From Magnetococcales bacterium (GTDB lineage: Bacteria; Pseudomonadota; Magnetococcia; Magnetococcales; DC0425bin3): a stretch of DNA of 6,119 nt. The stretch is from assembly GCA_015229045.1 (NCBI GenBank), contig JADGCJ010000181.1:1-6119 (forward strand), read 5' to 3'. The notes under the pieces were generated by a model. It did not search any database. It saw only the letters and a program-made list of their open reading frames with translations, and was not told where the DNA came from. The first letter of the stretch is position 1. Each line of letters starts with the position of its first letter. Positions 1 through 6,068 of the stretch are shown here, piece after piece. The position numbers and the translations under genes are program-made.

Positions 1-1724
1 TGCACTATGGCGATCACCCGACGGCGCAAGCTCTCGTCCGCCACCTCGTCCAGGCCGTCCAGCAGCAGCAGCACCTCTCCCCGCTCCAACCGCCCGCGCC
101 AATAGCTGTTCCAGGCCTCCGGATCCTCCGGCTTTGTCGTGACGGCAAGCAACTCCAGCAGGCGGTGTCCGTCATCCGGAGGCTTGGGAGAGGAATCCTT
201 GGCCAAGAGATCCGCCAGTTCCGACAGACGCAAAAACAGGGGCAGCAGGGGCGGTTTGCTCTCGGAGAGCCCCAGATGGCGTCCGCGCCAACTGCCCCCC
301 TCCGGACAGGAGTGGCCCAACTGATCGCGGCACAACATGGCCACCGCCAGCTTCAGAAAGGTGGTTTTGCCCGCTCCCGGTTGTCCCTCGATCAGCAGCC
401 GGTGGTGACTGGCCAGCAGGTGGGCCAGGGAGAGGGATTCCTCTGTTCGCTCCGGAAGTTGCCCACGTTTGTTGGCAACGCTGACCTCTCCCCCCCGGCT
501 GCGCAACGGGGTGTAGAGGGCCTCGATAGGATAACGCCCCGCCTCCCGACTGCGCCCCGCCCCCGAACCGATGCCGCGAATCTCCAGCCACGCGGTTTTG
601 TCCAACTGGGTTTGCAGCCAGGAATCAAGATCGACCGAAGGCTGCGGAGCCGTTTTGCCCCCGAAGGAACGGACCAGCAGACCCTCGTTGTCCTCATGTT
701 TTTCATAACGCTGATCCCGGTCGAAATCGTAATGTTCCCCGCCCCGTTTCACCCGCAGCATGGGCCAGAGTCGCATCGCCCCTTCCGGGGTGAGACAACC
801 CCACTGGTAGCCCATGCTGCGACTCTCTTGGGCTGTACCGTATTTCTCCAACCCGAACAGCGAGGGGGCCATCAAATAGAAACGTCCCGCATCGCCATAA
901 CGACTGACAAAGGTGGAACCCCCCGTATGGTCGTGACCGTGGAGATTGGCGATAAAGCGTTCAGGACGATAGACGGACTCCAGAAAGTGGCGTTGCGTTT
1001 CTTTGGAAAACCAGGACAGAGGGTGATGAGTGAGCAACAGCGTGTTGCGCCCTTCAAGAGCCGCATCGACATCCTCCGTCCCCAAAGCGGCGGGCAATTG
1101 GCGACGGAAGAGTTCCAACTTGCCGCGACAGTCACCCTCCATGAAATGGGACCAGGAGGAATTGAGCCCTACCACCGTCAAGGGAGGTAAATCGGGCCGA
1201 TCCAGGCGTAGCGAAAAATCACCGGGAAAGGGCGATTCGGTGTAGAAGCCCGCCCGATCCGGCAGAATATCCCTTCGCAACCACTCCAGGTAGTTCTTGA
1301 ACAGGCCATGAAAGGGGGTAGGCGTGTTCTGCCACAGACTCTCTTCAAACGGTATGGCATAACCCTGCCATGCCTCGGTGCCAAACATGAACGGCAAAGG
1401 AGCCAGAGTGGCGGTTGTAGCCTCCTGCCGCTCCAGATCATGGTTGCCGGGCACGGGAACAACCAGCGGCGCATCCCCACCCACCGCATCGAAAAGCCAC
1501 TTCTTCAGTTCCGTCAGAAAGGCGGTAACCTGCTCGAACTGAGCCTTCTCGCCCCTCCAGGTGAGATCCCCGGTGAGAAAAATCAGATGGGGCGGCCCCA
1601 GTCGTTTGGCCAGGGACTGCACACTCTTCCGGAACTCACTCCGCACCTGCCACCAGAGTTCCTCGCCCCGACACCCCATATGCATATCCGACAGATGCAG
1701 CCAACGGATCGTCTTTTCACTCAT
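1..1724 (-). CDS. Metallophosphoesterase-NACHT (STAND) NTPase, 3'-truncated by the window edge
   Basis: Read from ATG at 1724, the frame stays open for 574 codons and runs off position 1. Residues 1 to about 300 form a calcineurin-like metallophosphoesterase with every metal-binding motif present: SDMH (D13, H15), GD (52-53), GNHD (93-96), THH (232-234) and GHDH (263-266). It should therefore be catalytically active, on an unknown phosphoester substrate. A linker (about 355-445) contains IRGIGSGAGR and IEALYTPLRSR, resembling the segment before NACHT domains. The NACHT core follows, with Walker A GQPGAGKTT (447-455) and Walker B LLLLDGLDE (552-560). The C-terminal sensor repeats expected of STAND proteins are not in view. 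From family knowledge, such proteins oligomerise when a ligand is sensed and activate the N-terminal effector; an antiviral role is inferred. It lies 42 bases after the S8 protease gene on the same strand. Start choice: AAGGGG nine bases and GGTGG six bases upstream, with no better in-frame start. No signal peptide or membrane segment is seen, so it is probably cytoplasmic. Confidence 0.9.
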   Translation of the reverse strand, partial: MSEKTIRWLHLSDMHMGCRGEELWWQVRSEFRKSVQSLAKRLGPPHLIFLTGDLTWRGEKAQFEQVTAFLTELKKWLFDAVGGDAPLVVPVPGNHDLERQEATTATLAPLPFMFGTEAWQGYAIPFEESLWQNTPTPFHGLFKNYLEWLRRDILPDRAGFYTESPFPGDFSLRLDRPDLPPLTVVGLNSSWSHFMEGDCRGKLELFRRQLPAALGTEDVDAALEGRNTLLLTHHPLSWFSKETQRHFLESVYRPERFIANLHGHDHTGGSTFVSRYGDAGRFYLMAPSLFGLEKYGTAQESRSMGYQWGCLTPEGAMRLWPMLRVKRGGEHYDFDRDQRYEKHEDNEGLLVRSFGGKTAPQPSVDLDSWLQTQLDKTAWLEIRGIGSGAGRSREAGRYPIEALYTPLRSRGGEVSVANKRGQLPERTEESLSLAHLLASHHRLLIEGQPGAGKTTFLKLAVAMLCRDQLGHSCPEGGSWRGRHLGLSESKPPLLPLFLRLSELADLLAKDSSPKPPDDGHRLLELLAVTTKPEDPEAWNSYWRGRLERGEVLLLLDGLDEVADESLRRRVIAIV

Positions 1725-1766
1725 ACCTCACCACCCCTTCGGGGAAACACGATCTATTATCGAGAT
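1725..1766 (-). promoter_or_regulatory. Protease/NACHT intergenic gap with a hairpin over the ribosome binding site
   Basis: This is the 42-base spacer between the S8 protease stop codon and the metallophosphoesterase-NACHT start. On the minus strand CCCCGAAGGGG (1734-1744) forms a four-base-pair stem with a three-base loop. Its 3' GGGG arm is also the best Shine-Dalgarno candidate for the downstream gene. A second small inverted repeat (GATCT at 1751-1755, AGATC at 1763-1767) overlaps the protease stop codon. Neither is followed by a T tract, so I do not call a terminator and expect read-through. A role in tuning translation of the third gene is inference. Confidence 0.4.
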
Positions 1767-4238
1767 CTACGCATAAACCTCAGTCGAAATCTTCTGCTGC
1801 ACCACGTTGTACAGATCCACTTCCACCTCCGGGGCCTGAATCGACACGATCAGGGCGTAGCGGGCCTTGTTCTCATAACGTTTCAGAAAGGCACGGGTTC
1901 TCCACCATCCTGACACGGGAAAGACCCCGAGGACGCCGAGTTGCGCCAGCTTCGCCGCCTCGCCCTGCCAGATGTCCCCGTGCAGCGAGCCGTGATGACG
2001 CAGATTAGAACCGAGGATCCAGTCCGGATCGGTCTTTTCACCCGAACGCACCCCCTCCTCCTCGTCCTGCGCCAGTTTGTTGATGCGAGCGCGGAACTCC
2101 TTTCTGGTTTCGGCGGGACGCTTGACCTGAAAACGCAAACCGTGGGAGGCATAGCGATCCGGACCCCGGAAACCAAGCACCCCCGGATTCGGCTCGATGA
2201 AGTAGGAAAGCGTCACCCGCATGGTGACCGGGGTCGCGCCAAGGCGTTGCAACTCGTCGATGGGCCAGGGCAGGTCATACAGATTCATGTCCCGTACGGA
2301 CACACTGCCATTTCTTTTTTCGAAGGGTTGCAGCGTGTCCTGGGCAACCAGGGTCAGGGAGTTCCCGGCACTCCACATGGCGCGCGTCACATTCGGAACC
2401 CCGAAACCACAATGGCGCAACAGATGCCCGTATCGCTGTTTATCCGTTGAACCCACCAGCAACATGTCACGCATGGCAGGCGTCCATTCCGCCGAATGGA
2501 CCATCAAGGCCCGAATGGTTTCGGGCCAGAAGTCGGGGTAGTGGGCCATCAACTGCGCCGCCATGCGAGCGGCAAGGGCCGTGGCGGCGCTGGAGGCTTC
2601 AAAGGTGGTAAAGGATCGCTCTTCCGGTCGATAATGGGTGGTCAGCAGACTCAAATCCGCCATGGTGTAGGCAGTACTCCGATCCTTGGCCGCGTTGCCC
2701 CCTTCGAAGACCACATCCGGCTTCAACGGCCAGACCTTGTCCCAGGTGAGCGAGGTGGTGCTGAAAGGACTCAAGGCCCCCTCGGCGGCAATCGCGGTAT
2801 AACCCGGAGCCACCCGCGTCTTTTCGGTATAAGCCCCCACCGTCAGGGCGTTCCAGGCCTGTCCGGGGTCGTGAATACCATCGGTGGCGTTGCTGGCCGG
2901 ATAGTGGAACCAGACCCCGTTATCCGACACATTGCCGCCGGCCTGCACCATCAGCCTCGGCGACCGAGCATCGTTGTGAATATCGGCAGCCAAGCCGTCG
3001 ATGGCGGCGGACCAGGCGGAAGGTCGACCCCGGTCCCGGCTGTCCGTGGCGGTGACCGCCATGGCGAAGACCCGAGGCCGGTACGGAGCCTGAATTTCGG
3101 GGCGGGCCACCGCCTCCTCCGTCAGCCAGCCATAAGACGCACCGTCGTTGTCACCGTCCCGACGCAGCAGCTTGACCGATTCCAGCCGATGGTCGATGAA
3201 TACGGGGGCACGACTTGCCAGAACCTCGGTCAAATCGCCATACACCGCCAGACCCGCCATGCCGGAGCCGTGCCCCGCCTCATCCGCCGTGCCCCACCCC
3301 GGTTCGACGCTGTGAAGATCCTCCCGACGCAACACCGGCTGCAACAGGGGGTGTCCCCGGTTGACTCCGGTATCCAGCAGGCAGATGTGGGGGGAATTCC
3401 CACCTCCGGTAACGTGGCAGCGACTCCGCAGCTCGTCCAGCCACGCCCCCTGTTCCAACGGGGCGAGCGTATCGAAAAAGTCGGCCCCCTCCTTGGCGCG
3501 ACGCAGTTCGGCGATGGTATTGAGCAGACGCATGGAACGGGTCATCTGCCCCCGGCTGCCCCGCATCAGAAAGACCCATCGTTCCAGAAAATGCAGAACC
3601 CCCGGAACCACCTCGAAACCGAGATCCCCGGCCAGTTGCTGAAAATGGCGCAACGCCGCCTCGCCCTCCCCCAAAAGGGGCAGCCAAACCTCCCAGGAGA
3701 TGACCTCCTCTTCCGAAGCGGGCAGAAGTTCGGGGGAATCGGTCCACAACGAAAGCAGCGCCGCCTGCCGGATTTCTTGAATGGTTTCCACCAGATCCTG
3801 ATTTACCGGGCGGCCATTCGGATGTTTTTTTGATGGGTTGGTGTTCTGTTCCAGGTAATCGCCCACCAGGGTTTCGAAGAGGCCCAGTCTCCCCTCGGGC
3901 ACGAAGACCGTGGCACAGGTCCGCTCACCGTCCCAGCGCACGTTGAGAACCTCGATACCCTGTTGTCGGCGGGCAAGACTCTCGAAGGCCAGTTCAATGC
4001 CGGGCGGACTGCGAAATTCAAGACGCAGTCCCGGTTCAAGGATGGAGTGGGAGGCCTGCTCCTCAAAAACCGGAACGGCATCTTCCTTCAGGCGGGAAAG
4101 CTGGTTCAGCAGGGCATGGCCGTGACGGGCGCGGTTTACCGGAGGGAGGGCGGCTTTGCCGCCACCACCCGGTGGGAGGAAGGACTCGGGGCGGGCGAAC
4201 CCCTTCAGCTCCAGGTGGCGACGATCATCTTGCATCAT
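1767..4238 (-). CDS. ietS: IetS-like cytoplasmic subtilisin-family (S8) serine protease
   Basis: An 823-aa S8 peptidase with its catalytic core at about 280-615. The triad is readable in order: Asp289 in ICLLDTGV, His323 in GHGSGMAG, the oxyanion Asn436 in VQAGGN, and Ser550 in ASSAATA. The His and Ser motifs depart from the usual HGTHVAG and GTSMAxP. An N-terminal region of about 270 residues has no motif I recognise. A C-terminal region of about 200 residues follows the core and may be a beta-rich domain. There is no signal peptide, so it should act in the cytoplasm, unlike secreted subtilisins. Directly following an AAA+ ATPase gene, it matches the IetS partner of IetAS, a module known from Ti plasmid stability and incompatibility and reported as anti-phage. 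The ATPase probably restrains or delivers substrates to the protease (inference). It starts 15 bases after the ATPase stop, at tandem ATG codons (4238 or 4235) with a weak ribosome binding site, suggesting translational coupling. It ends with TAG. Confidence 0.88.
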   Translation of the reverse strand: MMQDDRRHLELKGFARPESFLPPGGGGKAALPPVNRARHGHALLNQLSRLKEDAVPVFEEQASHSILEPGLRLEFRSPPGIELAFESLARRQQGIEVLNVRWDGERTCATVFVPEGRLGLFETLVGDYLEQNTNPSKKHPNGRPVNQDLVETIQEIRQAALLSLWTDSPELLPASEEEVISWEVWLPLLGEGEAALRHFQQLAGDLGFEVVPGVLHFLERWVFLMRGSRGQMTRSMRLLNTIAELRRAKEGADFFDTLAPLEQGAWLDELRSRCHVTGGGNSPHICLLDTGVNRGHPLLQPVLRREDLHSVEPGWGTADEAGHGSGMAGLAVYGDLTEVLASRAPVFIDHRLESVKLLRRDGDNDGASYGWLTEEAVARPEIQAPYRPRVFAMAVTATDSRDRGRPSAWSAAIDGLAADIHNDARSPRLMVQAGGNVSDNGVWFHYPASNATDGIHDPGQAWNALTVGAYTEKTRVAPGYTAIAAEGALSPFSTTSLTWDKVWPLKPDVVFEGGNAAKDRSTAYTMADLSLLTTHYRPEERSFTTFEASSAATALAARMAAQLMAHYPDFWPETIRALMVHSAEWTPAMRDMLLVGSTDKQRYGHLLRHCGFGVPNVTRAMWSAGNSLTLVAQDTLQPFEKRNGSVSVRDMNLYDLPWPIDELQRLGATPVTMRVTLSYFIEPNPGVLGFRGPDRYASHGLRFQVKRPAETRKEFRARINKLAQDEEEGVRSGEKTDPDWILGSNLRHHGSLHGDIWQGEAAKLAQLGVLGVFPVSGWWRTRAFLKRYENKARYALIVSIQAPEVEVDLYNVVQQKISTEVYA

Positions 4239-4253
4239 GAATATCCCGGAAAT

Positions 4254-5267
4254 TTATGTCGTATCAATAAAATGTCCATTGCGAAGGGCTTTGCGTTCAT
4301 CCAAAAGGCTCAGAAGCTCATCCTCGGTAATGTACTGCCGATCATGAATGATGGCGTCCTTGATGGCGTCTTCCGCAGCGCGAACGATTTCGGCATAACT
4401 CAACCCGGCGGCAATGGCCGCCAGATGATCCCATCGCATCTCCTGGGATGTAAAATGAAGCAGTCGTGCCCGTAAAGTCAACTCGATTTCGTGCGCATCG
4501 GGCATGACATAGTCGATCACATCATCGAAGCGGCGAAACAGGGCGTGATCCAGAATTTCCGGATGGTTGGTCGCGGCCAGGATGATGCTTTGGGAAGCAT
4601 CCTGTTCCAACATCATCAAAAAGCTGTTGAGAATGCGCCGAATTTCGCCAACGTCGTTGTTCAAACCCCGTTGCGAGCCGATGGCGTCGAATTCGTCGAA
4701 AAAGTAGAGGCCGCGCCGCGCCGAAACGGCGTCGAACACCTGCCTCAATTTGGCGGCGGTCTCCCCCATGAACTTGGTGATCAGGGCATCGAGACGCACC
4801 TGAAACAGCGGCAAACCCAACTCCCCCGCCAGAACCGCAGCCGTCAGAGTCTTCCCCGTTCCCGGCGGACCAACCAGCAGAATCTTGCGACGGGGGGTCA
4901 AACCATGCTCCTGGATTTTGGCCAGATTCTTCTGCTCCCGCACCACGCGCAACAGCCGGTTGCGCACCGCTTCCCGCAAAATCAGACCGGAAAGCCGGGC
5001 CGTCGGAAAGGAGACCTCCAGCAACTGCGCCAATTCACCACGCGGCTGATTGAAAACCAGAGGTTTCCGACTTCCACCCTCCTCGGAACGGCGCAATTTG
5101 GCGGCATCGATCATCTCCCGCAGCTCCTCGGCCACTTTCCCGTGCCCGAGCCGGGCTTCGTGGGCCGCAACCTGCATGGCCACAGCGAAAAAGTGCCCCT
5201 CATCGCCATCGATGTGCGATTTCAGCAAGGCTCTGATCTGTTCGGCGCTGGCCATTCCGTACCCCAT
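4254..5267 (-). CDS. ietA: IetA-like AAA+ ATPase
   Basis: A 337-aa AAA+ ATPase of the classical (FtsH/spastin-like) type. Walker A is GPPGTGKT (133-140), Walker B is YFFDEFDAIG (188-197), sensor 1 is AATNHPE (231-237), and the RRFDD arginine-finger pair is at 245-246. A helical lid segment GLSYAEIVRAAEDA (about 288-302) resembles the sensor 2 region. MGET (167-170) is in the pore-loop region. The N-terminal 90 residues are helical with no known motif, and there is no membrane segment. It is the first gene of a three-gene unit with an S8 protease 15 bases downstream, which is the IetAS layout; the likely role is as ATP-driven regulator of that protease. Start choice is uncertain: ATG 5267 lacks a good Shine-Dalgarno, while the in-frame ATG at 5255 (MASAEQIR) has GGGG six bases upstream and may be the true start. 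A strong promoter lies 26-54 bases upstream. Confidence 0.87.
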   Translation of the reverse strand: MGYGMASAEQIRALLKSHIDGDEGHFFAVAMQVAAHEARLGHGKVAEELREMIDAAKLRRSEEGGSRKPLVFNQPRGELAQLLEVSFPTARLSGLILREAVRNRLLRVVREQKNLAKIQEHGLTPRRKILLVGPPGTGKTLTAAVLAGELGLPLFQVRLDALITKFMGETAAKLRQVFDAVSARRGLYFFDEFDAIGSQRGLNNDVGEIRRILNSFLMMLEQDASQSIILAATNHPEILDHALFRRFDDVIDYVMPDAHEIELTLRARLLHFTSQEMRWDHLAAIAAGLSYAEIVRAAEDAIKDAIIHDRQYITEDELLSLLDERKALRNGHFIDTT

Positions 5268-5292
5268 TTAACATAACGATTTCCTGCGTATT

Positions 5293-5321
5293 ATTATAAC
5301 AGGTTTGCCATCACAAATCAA
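5293..5321 (-). promoter_or_regulatory. Sigma70-type promoter for the ietA-ietS-NACHT unit
   Basis: On the minus strand a perfect -10 box TATAAT (5293-5298) is preceded by exactly 17 bases and a -35 box TTGATT (5316-5321, four of six consensus positions). The surrounding stretch is AT-rich, in contrast to the GC-rich genes. The predicted transcript start near 5286 gives a leader of about 19 bases to ATG 5267 or about 31 bases to ATG 5255. It is the only convincing promoter for the three minus-strand genes. Confidence 0.75.
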
Positions 5322-5340
5322 CAATTTATTGCCCGACAAA

Positions 5341-5368
5341 CCCGCCCGGCCCCGACCCGACCCGTCCC
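5341..5368 (-). other. G-quadruplex-capable tract upstream of the operon promoter
   Basis: The plus strand has six C-runs of three or four bases (5341-5343, 5345-5347, 5350-5353, 5356-5358, 5361-5363, 5366-5368) separated by one or two bases. The minus strand therefore has six G-runs with very short loops, an excess over the four runs needed for a quadruplex. It ends about 20 bases upstream of the ietA -35 box. It is also in the upstream region of the divergent gene at 5475, and would be on the template strand if that transcript starts further upstream. Folding in the cell and any regulatory role are unproven; it could also be simple GC-skewed spacer. Confidence 0.5.
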
Positions 5369-5432
5369 AGACCATCCCTGGACCAAGGACCGAAATTGAT
5401 ATAACCTGAGATACATCCTCGCACAAGAACGT

Positions 5433-5451
5433 GGCCTGGCGCAGGCAGGCC
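5433..5451. repeat. Small inverted repeat in the leader of the cyclic-nucleotide-binding gene
   Basis: GGCCTG (5433-5438) and CAGGCC (5446-5451) are perfect inverted arms around seven bases, 24 bases before the chosen start at 5475. An alternative shorter pairing CCTG/CAGG (5435-5438 with 5442-5445) overlaps it. It could be an operator or a leader hairpin, or chance in GC-rich DNA. A TATAAC at 5400-5405 is a possible -10 box for this gene but has no good -35 at the right distance. Confidence 0.25.
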
Positions 5452-5464
5452 GTCCTCCAAACAT

Positions 5465-5468
5465 GAGG
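5465..5468 (+). promoter_or_regulatory. Shine-Dalgarno GAGG that decides the downstream start
   Basis: GAGG lies six bases before ATG 5475 and overlaps the in-frame ATG at 5463. The 5463 codon has only a pyrimidine-rich upstream stretch. This spacing favours 5475 as the start of the cyclic-nucleotide-binding protein. Confidence 0.7.
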
Positions 5469-5474
5469 CACGCC

Positions 5475-5915
5475 ATGGATATCTGGCCGTTGCTGGACAA
5501 ACTGCCCTTCTTTTCGACCTTCACCGATGCCGAAAAGACCAAGTTATTGAAAATGGATTGTTATTTCGCAACCTTCGCCCCCGGGGAATACCTGATGCGG
5601 GAGGGCGTGGTGGACAATAACGCCCTCTTCGTGCTGCTGAAAGGACGCGCCCAGGTCACCAAGAATTCCAACCCCAAAACCGTCATCGCCACCCTGGAAC
5701 GCGGCATGGTCGTCGGCGAAATCTCCTTCCTCACCAATCAGGCCCGCACCTCCAACGTCATGGCCACCGAACCCATGCTCTGCTTCACCATCAACAACCA
5801 AACCATGGAAGAACTCACCTTCCAATTGCAACACAAGATCAAGGACCGCCTGATCCTGCTGCTGGTCAATCGACTGCAAAGCAAAGACAAGGAACTGCTG
5901 GCCCTGATGGGCTGA
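5475..5915 (+). CDS. Stand-alone cyclic-nucleotide-binding domain (Crp/PKA-R-like) protein
   Basis: A 146-aa protein made almost entirely of one cyclic-nucleotide-binding fold. The N-terminal helix LLDKLPFFSTFTDAE (6-20) and the beta-roll segment with APGEYLMREG (35-44) are typical. The phosphate-binding cassette is visible as GEISFLTNQARTSNV (81-95), with the family's Glu82 and Arg91 in place; the usual R-[ST]-A reads R-T-S. A C-terminal helix (about 111-144) closes the protein. There is no helix-turn-helix, kinase or channel, so it is not a Crp-type transcription factor; it may bind a cyclic nucleotide and act through a partner protein. It is divergent from the ietA operon, with a 207-base gap between starts. 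Start 5475 is chosen over 5463 by the GAGG six bases upstream. Function beyond ligand binding is unknown. Whether it belongs with the defence genes or is a flanking gene cannot be decided here. Confidence 0.88.
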   Translation: MDIWPLLDKLPFFSTFTDAEKTKLLKMDCYFATFAPGEYLMREGVVDNNALFVLLKGRAQVTKNSNPKTVIATLERGMVVGEISFLTNQARTSNVMATEPMLCFTINNQTMEELTFQLQHKIKDRLILLLVNRLQSKDKELLALMG

Positions 5916-5922
5916 ACAATGC

Positions 5923-5989
5923 CATCACCCCCCGGCAATTCGGTGATGCCGTGAGCCAATCAAACGGACGATTGGCCCACGGCATCACC
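5923..5989 (+). other. Strong hairpin with a competing upstream pairing after the cyclic-nucleotide-binding gene
   Basis: Arms at 5942-5961 and 5970-5989 pair over 20 positions with a single A/C mismatch and an eight-base loop. CATCACC at 5923-5929 repeats the end of the right arm, so it can pair with GGTGATG (5942-5948) in a mutually exclusive small hairpin with a 12-base loop. The element starts eight bases after the stop codon. No T tract follows, so it is not a canonical intrinsic terminator; it may end transcription with help, stabilise the 3' end, or act as an attenuator-like switch. Function is inferred from position only. Confidence 0.6.
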
Positions 5990-5996
5990 AATGGCT

Positions 5997-6064
5997 GGCT
6001 CGCTCTTTGGCCATCCTTTTCGGGAAAAGGCCCCCGAAAAGGATGGCCCTGAGCTGGGCGAGCC
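5997..6064. other. Second long imperfect hairpin
   Basis: The core is a perfect 16-base-pair stem, GGCCATCCTTTTCGGG (6009-6024) with its complement at 6033-6048, around an eight-base loop. Outer arms GGCTCGC (5997-6003) and GCGAGCC (6058-6064) also pair, across an unequal internal loop (five and nine bases). It begins seven bases after the first hairpin. With no T run on either strand, it may be a factor-dependent terminator, a REP-like dispersed palindrome or a structured RNA; the sequence alone does not say which. Confidence 0.6.
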
Positions 6065-6068
6065 TGAA

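Noticed and set aside
165..1190. A 341-codon open frame on the plus strand opposite the metallophosphoesterase-NACHT gene
   Set aside because: It lies opposite the conserved metal-site and Walker motifs and its own product has no domain signature, so it is a shadow frame.
2496..3833. A 445-codon open frame on the plus strand opposite the S8 protease
   Set aside because: It is fully antisense to a protein with a complete subtilisin triad. Its translation is rich in Arg, Gly, Pro and Gln with no recognisable domain, as expected of the mirror frame of a gene with high third-position GC.
4491..5276. A 261-codon open frame on the plus strand opposite the AAA+ gene
   Set aside because: It covers the complement of Walker A and Walker B. 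The product is low in structure-forming pattern and rich in Gln, Arg and His, with no ribosome binding site or domain.
5301..5321. A TGTGA half-site within the ietA promoter spacer, suggesting Crp control linked to the neighbouring cyclic-nucleotide-binding protein
   Set aside because: The matching TCACA half at the correct spacing is absent, and the neighbouring protein has no DNA-binding domain.
5942..6064. Rho-independent terminators
   Set aside because: Both hairpins are strong, but neither is followed by a T run on either strand, so they are listed as structured elements of unknown role.
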